A program made the translations under genes and the position numbers. From NCBI GenBank assembly GCA_017938785.1, contig JAGBAU010000268.1:1-24133 (forward strand): a DNA stretch of 24,133 nt, read 5' to 3'. Below the pieces are notes generated by a model, which worked only from the letters and a program-made list of their open reading frames with translations, did not search any database and was not told the DNA's origin. This document shows positions 7,593 to 15,633 of the stretch, piece by piece (the stretch's first letter is position 1; each line of letters begins with the position of its first letter). The stretch is from Clostridia bacterium (GTDB lineage: Bacteria > Bacillota_A > Clostridia > Christensenellales > Aristaeellaceae).

Positions 7593-8213
7593 TCAGCTTT
7601 TATCCAGTTCCTTGTCCAAATCCAGGCAAATACCGTCGCGCACAATTTCCAGATGCAGATGTCCTTCCATATACGCTTCCCCGGGCATGCTGTCGTCCGC
7701 AGTGCCGATGGTATCCCCTTTCTCAACTGCATCTCCAATCCGCAGGTTATCGGAAGGCTCGATGGATGCATACCGCAGCAGCATATCGTCCTGTTCAACC
7801 TCCACAAAGCCGCCGTATACGCCGCTTTTTCCAATGGTTTTGATGGTTCCGCCGGAAAAGCTGCGCACCGTTCCATCGGAACAGCCGAAATCCACAGCCG
7901 TATGGGTCTCCCAATGACCGTGCACACTGTTCCATTCAGGCTGACCGGCATAGGCGCGAAGCTCTATCATTCCCTCCGGCACCTGAAGCCTCGGCTCAGC
8001 TTTCTCCACCTCAGGCACATTAAGCTCCACCGCAGGCAGAACCAGCGTCTCCTCCATCCCGGAATCCGGCCTGAGACGCTCAGCAGCCACTGCAACCGCA
8101 GTCAGCACCAGCGCAACACAGGCATAATAGGCAATCTGGCCTGAATGCTTCCTGATAAATGCAGTCACAGACTTCAGTATTTCGTTCCATTTCAAATCAT
8201 ATATTCTATGCAT
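7593..8213 (-). CDS. Membrane-anchored M23 (LytM-type) peptidase, SpoIIQ-like
   Basis: A 206-residue protein with a basic cytoplasmic N-terminus, one membrane span at about residues 27-44, a Pro/Glu-rich linker and an extracytoplasmic M23 domain. The zinc ligands are intact: H104-x3-D108 (THTAVDFG) and H185-L-H187 (EGHLHLEI). M23 enzymes cleave peptide cross-bridges in peptidoglycan. One N-terminal span plus a domain with the WNSVHGHWETHTAVDF pattern recalls SpoIIQ, the forespore partner of SpoIIIAH, but the same build occurs in general cell-wall peptidases. ATG 8211-8213 follows a GGGGGA/GGAGG-rich site; a TTG eight codons upstream would overlap this site. It lies 78 bases after dacF on the same strand, forming a cell-wall pair. 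Confidence 0.85.
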   Translation of the reverse strand: MHRIYDLKWNEILKSVTAFIRKHSGQIAYYACVALVLTAVAVAAERLRPDSGMEETLVLPAVELNVPEVEKAEPRLQVPEGMIELRAYAGQPEWNSVHGHWETHTAVDFGCSDGTVRSFSGGTIKTIGKSGVYGGFVEVEQDDMLLRYASIEPSDNLRIGDAVEKGDTIGTADDSMPGEAYMEGHLHLEIVRDGICLDLDKELDKS

Positions 8214-8291
8214 GGAAAATCCCCCTTCTTCCTCCAAATAATGGGTGGAATCCGGGGGATTTATACATTTGAATGATTCGATCGTTTCGTT

Positions 8292-9797
8292 TTAGCGCGG
8301 ACGGCGGGAATCGCGGCGGTAGCCGGACCGGTTCCTCTGCGGGGAGGAACGCCGCTGGTCATATCCCCGGCTGGCCTGCATGTGCTGCTGGCGCATGTAT
8401 TCCGCCCTGCGCTGTTCATAGATCCTGCGGCGGCGGCGCTGGCGTGCAGCACGGCGGCTGGCGATCAGCAGCATGATCAGGATGATCAGCAGCGCAAGCA
8501 CTGCCAGAAGCACCAGGAATACGCTGTTTCCGAAGATCTTCAGGAACGGGAAGAAATCGGTGAGGCTCATGCGCTCAACGCGCTCCGCCACATCGCGTCC
8601 TGCCACCAGCTTTGCGGTGACGGTATTGCCGGTAGCGGTATCGAAGTAGCTGAAATTACCTACGATTTCGCCCATGGAGATCGGAGCAGTAAGATCGTGG
8701 GTGACTTCAACCTTGGCCTTGGAGATGAAATCGTTCACGGCGGCGCCGAGTGCATTTTCATTTTCGCGTTCGATCATGCGCAGATAGTCGGTATTGCTGA
8801 TCTGAGCGATCTCGAGATCCAGCCTGCCGCCGAAGGGATCGTCTTCGCTTGCATTGGAGATGACGAAGCTGGCAATCCTGGAACTGGCAACTTCATACAT
8901 CTGGTCGAGGGTATAGGTATCGTAGCAGGTCCAGCCATAGTCGAACAGGCGGGAGGTATCCACCCAGCGATGGTTCTCGGCTTCAGCCTTCATGATGACG
9001 CTGATGAGGGTTGCGCCGTCCTTCTCGGCCGCGCCGACGTAGCACTTGCCTGCCGCGGTGGTGGTACCGGTCTTTACGCCGATGGTGCCCTCATAATAGA
9101 AGCCGGAATCCTCTTCCATCATCAGGTGCTTGCCGCCGACATTCAGCCTGCCGCGTTCATTCACGGTGATCTGGGCCCTGGGCATGGCAACGATATTGCG
9201 GAAGGTTTCATTCTCCATGGCCACCTTGGTGATGAGCGCCAGGTCGTAAGCCGTGGTGTAATGATTCTGGTCGGTGTAGCCGTGGGCGTTTGCAAAGTGG
9301 GTGTCGATGCAGCCGATTTCAGCCGCGCGGGCATTCATCTTTGCAACAAAGTTTTCCTCGGAACCTGCCACGATGACCGCAACCGCATTGGCGCCGTCGT
9401 TGCCGGAGTTGAGCATGAAGCCCACCAGCAGATCGCCGAAGGTCATGGTCTCGCCTGGGAACACGGGAACCAAGGTGCTGTCCTTTGCGATATTGGCCGC
9501 AGCCTGGGGAATCGCAATCTGCTGATCCAGCGGATAGCCGCTCTCGATGCCCAGCAGCAGGGTCATGATCTTCGTGGTACTGGCTGGGTGCATGCGCACG
9601 CGCTCATTCTTGGAAAAGAGCACATCTCCGGAGTCCGCGTCGATCAGAATGGCCGCCTGGGAATAGAGCTGGTCGGCCGTGAGCAGCGAAGGATCATCAT
9701 AATTATAATCCTCCGGCGTTGCGGCCAGAGTCGTACCACCCAACAGCAGAGCAATAATGATAAGTAGATTTAAAAGCGCAGTAAGCCTGCGAAGCAT
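8292..9797 (-). CDS. D-alanyl-D-alanine carboxypeptidase (DacF/DacB type, class A low-mass PBP)
   Basis: This peptidase S11 enzyme removes the terminal D-Ala of peptidoglycan stem peptides outside the membrane. The 501-residue product has a signal peptide (hydrophobic residues 8-21, likely cleavage after TLAA). The serine active-site motifs are S73-T-T-K76, S131-G-N133 and K242-T-G244. A C-terminal beta-rich PBP5-like domain (about 300-410) is followed by a membrane span (about 420-445). A cytoplasmic tail of 56 residues contains 21 arginines and no lysine, which is unusual because most family members end in a short amphipathic helix. ATG 9795-9797 is chosen because GGAGG lies ten bases upstream; earlier in-frame starts add no signal peptide. 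It is divergent from the response regulator, with the promoters about 40 bases apart. Confidence 0.95.
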   Translation of the reverse strand: MLRRLTALLNLLIIIALLLGGTTLAATPEDYNYDDPSLLTADQLYSQAAILIDADSGDVLFSKNERVRMHPASTTKIMTLLLGIESGYPLDQQIAIPQAAANIAKDSTLVPVFPGETMTFGDLLVGFMLNSGNDGANAVAVIVAGSEENFVAKMNARAAEIGCIDTHFANAHGYTDQNHYTTAYDLALITKVAMENETFRNIVAMPRAQITVNERGRLNVGGKHLMMEEDSGFYYEGTIGVKTGTTTAAGKCYVGAAEKDGATLISVIMKAEAENHRWVDTSRLFDYGWTCYDTYTLDQMYEVASSRIASFVISNASEDDPFGGRLDLEIAQISNTDYLRMIERENENALGAAVNDFISKAKVEVTHDLTAPISMGEIVGNFSYFDTATGNTVTAKLVAGRDVAERVERMSLTDFFPFLKIFGNSVFLVLLAVLALLIILIMLLIASRRAARQRRRRRIYEQRRAEYMRQQHMQASRGYDQRRSSPQRNRSGYRRDSRRPR

Positions 9798-9869
9798 AAT
9801 TGAGTGTCCTCCAAATTCAGTATGTTTTCGTGCGCACATGCGAACGGATTGCATATTGTAACAGTATAT

Positions 9870-9898
9870 ATTATAACATCTTTGCAGCGTTTTGTACA
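9870..9898 (-). promoter_or_regulatory. Probable promoter of dacF-like gene
   Basis: Minus strand TGTACA (9893-9898), 17-base spacer, TATAAT (9870-9875). The -35 is weak and the -10 perfect. The leader would be about 65-70 bases. It faces away from the response-regulator promoter, whose -35 is about 37 bases off, so a single bound regulator could affect both. Confidence 0.65.
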
Positions 9899-9934
9899 TA
9901 GAAACAGAAAATTCTAACATTTACAATGCTCCAC

Positions 9935-9963
9935 TTGAAATCCTTCGGTGGGTCGTGTATAAT
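9935..9963 (+). promoter_or_regulatory. SigmaA-type promoter of the two-component/GerMN operon
   Basis: TTGAAA (9935-9940), 17-base spacer, TATAAT (9958-9963). The leader is about 70 bases to the GTG start at 10040. No clear operator repeat was seen between it and the divergent dacF promoter. Confidence 0.82.
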
Positions 9964-10039
9964 AATATTGACGAAATCATGAACCTGTAATGTTTACATA
10001 AAGGTTTTTTCGGATAAACTACAATCTGGAGGTCGCAAA

Positions 10040-10732
10040 GTGGCAAAAAAAATCTTGATCGTTGACGACGAGCCTTTGATCGTAAAAGGTTTGAAATATT
10101 CTCTTGAACAGGACGGCTACGAGACAGATTCCGCCCAGGACGGCGAAGAAGCCGTTTCCAAGTTCTTCGCAGGCCAGTACGACCTGATTCTTCTGGACGT
10201 CATGCTGCCCAAGATCGAGGGAATGGAGGTTTGCCAGCGCATCCGTGAGCGCAGCAATGTTCCGATCATCATGCTCACCGCCAAGGGCGACGACATGGAC
10301 AAGATCCTCGGCCTGGAATACGGCGCGGACGATTACATGACCAAGCCCTTCAACATTCTGGAGGTCAAGGCCCGCATCAAGACCATCTTCCGCCGTACCG
10401 CCATGACCCAGCGTGAATCCGGCCAGCGCATCATCACCGTGCGCGATATGCAGCTGAACATGAACAACCGCAGCGTCACCGTGGCCGGCAAGGAAGTCAA
10501 CCTCACCGCCAAGGAATTCGATCTATTGCAGCTGTTCGTGACCAACCGCGGCAAGGTTTTCAGCCGTGAAAGCCTGCTTGAAACCATCTGGAAGTATGAT
10601 TACCTGGGCGATCTGCGCACCGTAGACGTACACATCCGCCGCCTGCGTGAAAAGATCGAACGCGTTCCCAGCCAGCCTGAATACATCTTCACCAAGTGGG
10701 GAGTTGGCTACTATTTTACTGACAAGGATTAA
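10040..10732 (+). CDS. OmpR/PhoB-family response regulator
   Basis: A DNA-binding response regulator of 230 residues. The receiver domain (1-120) has the acidic pair D9-D10, phosphoacceptor D53 (LILLDVMLP), T80 and K102 (TKPF). A winged-helix effector domain covers about 133-229, with the family-typical ending TVDVHIRRLREKIE and YIFTKWGVGYYF. It resembles WalR/PhoP/MtrA-type regulators, but sequence alone does not fix the regulon. GTG 10040 is chosen because CTGGAGG lies seven bases upstream and the product starts exactly at the receiver fold. The sensor kinase follows with an overlap, so the two form an operon. The divergent carboxypeptidase gene is a plausible target. Confidence 0.97.
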   Translation: MAKKILIVDDEPLIVKGLKYSLEQDGYETDSAQDGEEAVSKFFAGQYDLILLDVMLPKIEGMEVCQRIRERSNVPIIMLTAKGDDMDKILGLEYGADDYMTKPFNILEVKARIKTIFRRTAMTQRESGQRIITVRDMQLNMNNRSVTVAGKEVNLTAKEFDLLQLFVTNRGKVFSRESLLETIWKYDYLGDLRTVDVHIRRLREKIERVPSQPEYIFTKWGVGYYFTDKD

Positions 10733-12188
10733 AAAAACGCTTCATTCCATACGCTGGAAGATCGTATTTGCCTACCTGCTGATCATCGTGGTGGCCTTTT
10801 CGGCTGTTGCGGTTTCCCTGATCCAGCTGGTCGGCGAGAACCTCTTCACCCAGCGCATACGTGACGACCAGAGAATTGCACAATCGCTCTCCGAGCAGAT
10901 TGGTGACTCTCTGGTCGCGCTTGATATTGAAACTATGCTCACCCTCGCGCGCGGCACTGCGGATGAAAACGCCGGGCGCGTGCTTGTGGTGGATCAATAC
11001 GGCGTCGTGCAAGCCGATACCTCTTCCCTGCTCTCCGGCACCCGCTTCCCCAACCGCGAGGTTGCAAATGTGCTTGCAGGCGCTCAGAGCGATTACGGCT
11101 TCTATGACGCAGGAGAATCCGGTAATTTCTGGATCCGCAGCGCCCTCTCCTTCTATGAGAATGTGCGCTCCATGAGCGGCCTGTACGCCCACGGCGTCTA
11201 TCGCGACGGCGTGTGTGTCGGCGTGCTTGTGTTTGTTTCTGCGGTACAGGAAATCTATGAAAACCTACACAGCATCCAGCTGAAGATCCTCGTGTGGATG
11301 TTCGTTGTTGCGGCGCTGGTGGTCATCATCAGCCTGATCGTCATGCGCTCCATCACACGCCCCATCGGCGAACTGAACGAAGGTATCCAGAAGATGACCG
11401 GCGGCGATCTCTCCGCGCGAGTAAATGTGCGCGGGCACAATGAGTTTTCTGAACTGGCGCTGGCTTTCAACTCCATGTCCGAAAAGATTGAAGCCCTGGA
11501 TAAAACCAGAAGTCAGTTCGTATCCAACGCATCCCATGAGCTCAAAACCCCGCTGAGCACCATGAAGATCCTCATCGAAACCCTAGTCTACCAGGATCCG
11601 CTGGACCCCGCCATGACCAAGGATTTTCTCGGTGACGTAAACAAGGAGATTGACCGTCTGAACCGCATCGTGTCCGACCTTCTGACCCTGGTGAACATCG
11701 ACAGCGGCGGCATGAAGCTGAATCTGACGGAGATGAGCCTGAACGCCCTGCTGGATGAGCAGGTGAAGCGCCTGCTGCCCCTGGCACGCGAAAACGGCAT
11801 TGAAATCAACCTGGAAATGAAGGATGAAATCACCGTTATGGGCGACAGCGTCAAGCTTCAGCAGGTGCTCTATAACGTAATCGACAACGCCATCAAATAC
11901 ACGCCCCGCGGCGGCGAGGTGGAAACCAGCCTGGCACGCAGCGGCAAAAAGGCCATCATCCGCATTTCGGACACCGGCATCGGCATCCCGGCCAGCGATC
12001 TTCCCCACATCTTCGACCGTTTCTACCGGGTGGACAAAGCGCGTTCCCGCGCCACCGGCGGAACCGGTCTGGGTCTATCCATCGTCAAACAGACGGTGCA
12101 GCAGCACGGCGGTAGCATCACCGCCAGCAGTATTGAAGGCAAGGGCACCACATTTGAAATTGAATTGCCCATTCAGCAGGCGCAATGA
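10704..12188 (+). CDS. Membrane sensor histidine kinase
   Basis: The cognate kinase for the upstream regulator. The layout is a first membrane span (about residues 18-42), an extracytoplasmic sensor of about 140 residues, a second span (about 192-215) and a HAMP linker beginning RPIGELNEGIQKM. The dimerisation/phosphoacceptor motif is SNASHELKTPLS, with His278 in this numbering. The ATPase has an N-box (NVIDNAIKYTP), DTGIGIP and GGTGLGLSIV. The start is unresolved. TTG 10704 is used here; GTG 10647 has no ribosome site and lies deep inside the regulator gene, and CTG 10719 is also possible. All give the same first span. The 29-base overlap with the regulator suggests translational coupling. 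The TGA overlaps an ATG of the next frame (ATGA), continuing the operon into the lipoprotein. Confidence 0.95.
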   Translation: MATILLTRIKKTLHSIRWKIVFAYLLIIVVAFSAVAVSLIQLVGENLFTQRIRDDQRIAQSLSEQIGDSLVALDIETMLTLARGTADENAGRVLVVDQYGVVQADTSSLLSGTRFPNREVANVLAGAQSDYGFYDAGESGNFWIRSALSFYENVRSMSGLYAHGVYRDGVCVGVLVFVSAVQEIYENLHSIQLKILVWMFVVAALVVIISLIVMRSITRPIGELNEGIQKMTGGDLSARVNVRGHNEFSELALAFNSMSEKIEALDKTRSQFVSNASHELKTPLSTMKILIETLVYQDPLDPAMTKDFLGDVNKEIDRLNRIVSDLLTLVNIDSGGMKLNLTEMSLNALLDEQVKRLLPLARENGIEINLEMKDEITVMGDSVKLQQVLYNVIDNAIKYTPRGGEVETSLARSGKKAIIRISDTGIGIPASDLPHIFDRFYRVDKARSRATGGTGLGLSIVKQTVQQHGGSITASSIEGKGTTFEIELPIQQAQ

Positions 12189-12220
12189 AGTGCAGTTTTA
12201 CCGGAAAGGAGATGAAAAGC

Positions 12221-13753
12221 TTGCAAAAATACAGTCTTTCCAAGCTTTTTGCACTGATGCTTGCACTGGCTTTCTGCCTGTCCGGCTGTTCCGGCGTGAG
12301 CCAATCCTCTCCCGAACTGAAGAATGTCGTGCTTCCCGATCCCGCACCCGCGCTTCCCCGGCAGGTTCTCGGTGATGATTCCACCATGGACGCACGCGAA
12401 GTCACCCTGCACTACGCATCCCAGAACAGCGTAAACCTTACAACCGTCACGCGCACCATTTCCGTCGGACGGGATGAAAGCCTCGTTTATAACACCCTGC
12501 GTGAACTGCTCTCTGCAAATCACGGCGATATCCGCCGCCCGGTTGAAGCAAACCTGGTAAGCCTGGAATGCGGTGCAGGCGTAGCAACTGTAAACCTCTC
12601 CATCGAAGCGGGTGTGAACCGCAGCGATCAGGATTACCTGACCCTGTGTGCCTCCATTGCCAATACGCTGCTGGGCCTGGACGGCATTGAAGCGGTCAAC
12701 GTACTCACCGGCAGCCGCAATGATCCCGTGGCCCGCCTGCCCCTGGGCTGCTTCACTGTCCAGCAGGACAACCTGGCCGCAGCATATGCGCAGGCGCAGT
12801 CCGAAGCGCAGCGTGTGCTGGACGAGGAAAACGGCGCCTTCGACCGAACTGTGCTGCTCTATTTCCCCGCCCAGGGCGGAAAATACCTGCTTCCCGAAGC
12901 ACGAACGCTGACCTTTGAGGATGACAGCTATATTACCGCCATCATAAACGCCCTGAGCGAAGGTCCGCGCCGCGAATGCTGTTTCAGCGCCATTCCTGGC
13001 AATCTCGAACTGCTGGCCTCCGAGCCTGAAATCATCGCCACCAAAGCGGGAGAACGCATCATTGAACTGAATTTCACCTCCACGCTGGCCAACTATCTGG
13101 CCTTTGCAGGCGTTGAACCCTGGCAGCTGTACGGAAGCATCGTGCTGTCGCTGAGTTCCTTCGTACCTGAAATTGACGCTGTGCGCATTTCCGTCGATCA
13201 TGAATACGTTCAGGATTCCACGCTGCGCAGAAACACAATCATATTCGAAGACGGACTGATGCGCCGCGATGATTTCTCACCTGCCATCGGCAGCAGTGCC
13301 CTGCTCTATTTCGCGAATGAAGACGGATACCTCTCCGCGGCAGAGTGCTCCATGTCTCAGTCCGCCGCCAATTCCGCCGTGGGATTGCTCACCGAGCTGC
13401 TCAACCCTGTAAACGCCTATCTTCCGGGCCTTCAAAGCGTATTCCCGGATGGAATCGCACAGGAGGATATCCTCGGCGTGATCATCGAAAACCGAACCGC
13501 CACCGTAAACCTTTCAGGCAATTTCTATGCGCGCTGCCAGGGGCTTTCCCCCCAGCGGGAAAGGCTGCTGGTCTATGCCATGGTCAACACGCTCTCTGAA
13601 CTGGATCACATCGGCGCGGTTTCCTTCCTGGTCGAAGGCGAGCAGGTGGATTCCCTCGCCCAGAATATCTACCTGAAGACGGCACTGATGCCCGATCCCG
13701 GCCTGGTGCAGGAAGCAGCAGATTCGGAAGAAAGCGAAGTTTCGATCAACTAA
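12221..13753 (+). CDS. Lipoprotein with three GerMN-like domains
   Basis: A 510-residue exported lipoprotein: a short basic N-terminus, hydrophobic stretch and lipobox LSGC place its lipidated cysteine at about residue 22. The mature part contains three units of GerMN type, each with a helix-rich start and a V-N-L core. They cover roughly residues 65-180 (ATVNLSIEAG), 205-325 (IIELNFTSTL) and 365-485 (ATVNLSGNFY). GerMN domains occur in the spore protein GerM and in actinobacterial LpqB, which works with the MtrAB two-component system. The TTG at 12221 is chosen because AAGGAG ends nine bases before it and it gives a standard lipoprotein signal. An upstream ATG at 12185 overlapping the kinase stop is an alternative. 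It probably acts outside the membrane with the kinase encoded just before it (inference). Confidence 0.88.
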   Translation: MQKYSLSKLFALMLALAFCLSGCSGVSQSSPELKNVVLPDPAPALPRQVLGDDSTMDAREVTLHYASQNSVNLTTVTRTISVGRDESLVYNTLRELLSANHGDIRRPVEANLVSLECGAGVATVNLSIEAGVNRSDQDYLTLCASIANTLLGLDGIEAVNVLTGSRNDPVARLPLGCFTVQQDNLAAAYAQAQSEAQRVLDEENGAFDRTVLLYFPAQGGKYLLPEARTLTFEDDSYITAIINALSEGPRRECCFSAIPGNLELLASEPEIIATKAGERIIELNFTSTLANYLAFAGVEPWQLYGSIVLSLSSFVPEIDAVRISVDHEYVQDSTLRRNTIIFEDGLMRRDDFSPAIGSSALLYFANEDGYLSAAECSMSQSAANSAVGLLTELLNPVNAYLPGLQSVFPDGIAQEDILGVIIENRTATVNLSGNFYARCQGLSPQRERLLVYAMVNTLSELDHIGAVSFLVEGEQVDSLAQNIYLKTALMPDPGLVQEAADSEESEVSIN

Positions 13754-13757
13754 ACAC

Positions 13758-13790
13758 ACCGGATGCACCAAAGGCGCATCCGGTTTCTTT
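13758..13790 (+). terminator. Intrinsic terminator of the two-component/lipoprotein operon
   Basis: A 9-bp stem ACCGGATGC/GCATCCGGT (13758-13766 with 13776-13784), extendable by two further GC pairs past a mismatch, followed by TTCTTTC. The minus-strand tail (GTGTGTTTAG) is a poor U-tract, so it mainly serves the plus-strand operon. It separates that operon from the convergent asnB-like gene. Confidence 0.82.
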
Positions 13791-15515
13791 CTATAGCTCG
13801 ACTGCTATATTCCTTTCTGCCAGCCATGCGTTGACCTGTAGGATGTAGGCCAGCATCTGCGGACCGGCCATCAGCTGGCCAAACCAGGGTGTATCCGCAG
13901 GATCCAGCTTCGACGCGGCAAGTCTTTCCATAGCGCATATGTCCACAATCTTCCATACCGGAGCCTGCGGATCGGCGCACAGCGCGCGCATCTTCCCTTT
14001 GATCAGGGATGTATAGGCTGCGCTGCAGGTCTTGGGATAGGGGCTCTTCTTGCGCATGCGCAGCTTATCGGGCAGCAAATCCTGCACAGCTGCACGATAG
14101 AGGCCCTTTTCCATTCCCCCCATGCGCTTGAGCTTCCAGGGAACATTATAAACATATTCCACCAGGCGATCATCGCAGAGCGGCGTAAGCACCTGCAATC
14201 CGCAGCATTCGCACATTTTCACCGCACGCTCCTGCAGATTGGCCATGAAATAATCGAAGCAAAGTCTCTGTAGCTGAAACAGTCTGCGTTCGTTCTCGTC
14301 TTCGATCGCAGCCACATCATAGCTTTCGAGCGAGTTTTGCAGCGCGTCCCGTACATAGCGCTTCAGACCGATTTTTTCGCGCACCTCGGGGCGCAGGATT
14401 GCCTCACGCAGCTCCATGGAGCCCGACCATGGAAAGCGATCCCGGGCATGCTTCCAGCCTTCCGCAAACCATGGATAGCCTCCGAATACCTCATCCCCGC
14501 ATTCGCCTGAAACCACGCTCGGCGCATGCCTTGAAATCGTGCGGGCGAACAGCAGCAGCGAGGAATCGATGTCCGCCATTCCCGGGAAGCCCCGTGCGCG
14601 CACGGCCGCATTCAGGGCCTCCGCCAGCGCATCCTGCTCCAGAATCACGCTCCTGTGGCGGCTGCCCAGCAGCTTTGACGCCATCTGGATGTACGGCGCG
14701 TCCATCTCCGGACGAAATGCATTGGGAACGAAATCCTGGTCGTTGTCCCGGTAATCCACTGAAAAAGTTTCAAGCCTGCCGATGCGCGTGCTCAGCAGTG
14801 CGCTCAGCGCCGTGGAATCCAGGCCGCCGGAGAGCATGCAGCCCGGATGCAGATGCACGATGCTGTTGATGCTCTGTTCCAGCAGTTCGCGTACATGCTC
14901 AACCGTGGTTTTCTCATTCTCGGTATGGACATGGGCAGCCAGCGCATGGTAGCGGCGCAAACAAACGCCCGCTTCGCTGCACACGAGCATGCAGCCGGGC
15001 TCCAGAGTTTTCATACCCTTCAAGGGCGTTTTTCCCGGCGTGCGTGCAGGGCCCAGGCCGAAGATTTCACATAACCCATCGCCATCCACAACAGGCTCTA
15101 TACAAGCGCTTCGAAGTATCATATCCGGATGGTCGGCAAATACCATTCCCTGACCCCTGCATGCGTAGAAGACGGCTGTTTCGCCCATGCGGTCCCGGGC
15201 AAGCATCATGCTGCCTTTATCAACATCTGCAACCGCACACATGCAAGGCCCTTCAATGTGCAGAATAAAGTCCTCTCCCCAAGCCTCATAGGCACGAAGC
15301 AGGATTTCCGCCTGGGATGCATAGGGCGTACAATTCAAGCTCCGTGCAAGTTCCGCACGGTTTCGCATATTTCCGTGCACCATGGCCATACCCGAAGCGT
15401 TGGACGCGGTTTCAAACCCGGAAAACATCATCCTTCCCTTGGAAATATGCGGCGCATCGCATATGCCAAGCGCCTGCGGTCGCACATCCCAGTGATAGGC
15501 ACCAAAATAATTCAT
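13791..15515 (-). CDS. Asparagine synthetase homologue without the glutaminase cysteine
   Basis: AsnB enzymes make asparagine from aspartate and ATP using glutamine or ammonia. The C-terminal synthetase half is convincing: PP-loop LSGGLDS (about 228-234), the SGECGDEVFGGYPWF block near 330 and a C-terminal helical region. The N-terminal half keeps the class II amidotransferase outline, but the product starts MNYFGAYHWD, so the catalytic cysteine normally at position 2 is absent. The usual NGE(I/L) substrate motif also appears as HGNM. It may use free ammonia, or activate another carboxylate like other AsnB-family enzymes (inference). The ATG 15513-15515 follows GGGGGTGG closely, and no upstream in-frame start with cysteine is available. 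Length of 574 is within range. It is a single gene, convergent with the lipoprotein operon and divergent from the MBL-fold gene. Confidence 0.85.
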   Translation of the reverse strand: MNYFGAYHWDVRPQALGICDAPHISKGRMMFSGFETASNASGMAMVHGNMRNRAELARSLNCTPYASQAEILLRAYEAWGEDFILHIEGPCMCAVADVDKGSMMLARDRMGETAVFYACRGQGMVFADHPDMILRSACIEPVVDGDGLCEIFGLGPARTPGKTPLKGMKTLEPGCMLVCSEAGVCLRRYHALAAHVHTENEKTTVEHVRELLEQSINSIVHLHPGCMLSGGLDSTALSALLSTRIGRLETFSVDYRDNDQDFVPNAFRPEMDAPYIQMASKLLGSRHRSVILEQDALAEALNAAVRARGFPGMADIDSSLLLFARTISRHAPSVVSGECGDEVFGGYPWFAEGWKHARDRFPWSGSMELREAILRPEVREKIGLKRYVRDALQNSLESYDVAAIEDENERRLFQLQRLCFDYFMANLQERAVKMCECCGLQVLTPLCDDRLVEYVYNVPWKLKRMGGMEKGLYRAAVQDLLPDKLRMRKKSPYPKTCSAAYTSLIKGKMRALCADPQAPVWKIVDICAMERLAASKLDPADTPWFGQLMAGPQMLAYILQVNAWLAERNIAVEL

Positions 15516-15575
15516 ACTTCCACCCCCGATTCCTATTCATGCTATGTCGGAACGGGCAAAAGCATGCCTCGACGG

Positions 15576-15605
15576 TTGAACTCATTCACAAAATCATGCT
15601 ATAAT
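15576..15605 (+). promoter_or_regulatory. SigmaA-type promoter of the MBL-comEC-holA group
   Basis: TTGAAC (15576-15581), 18-base spacer, TATAAT (15600-15605), with the start of the MBL-fold gene 28 bases after the -10. No equally good minus-strand promoter for the divergent asnB-like gene was found in 15516-15633. Confidence 0.8.
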
Positions 15606-15633
15606 AAACTCAACTGAATCAGGAGGTTTTCCC

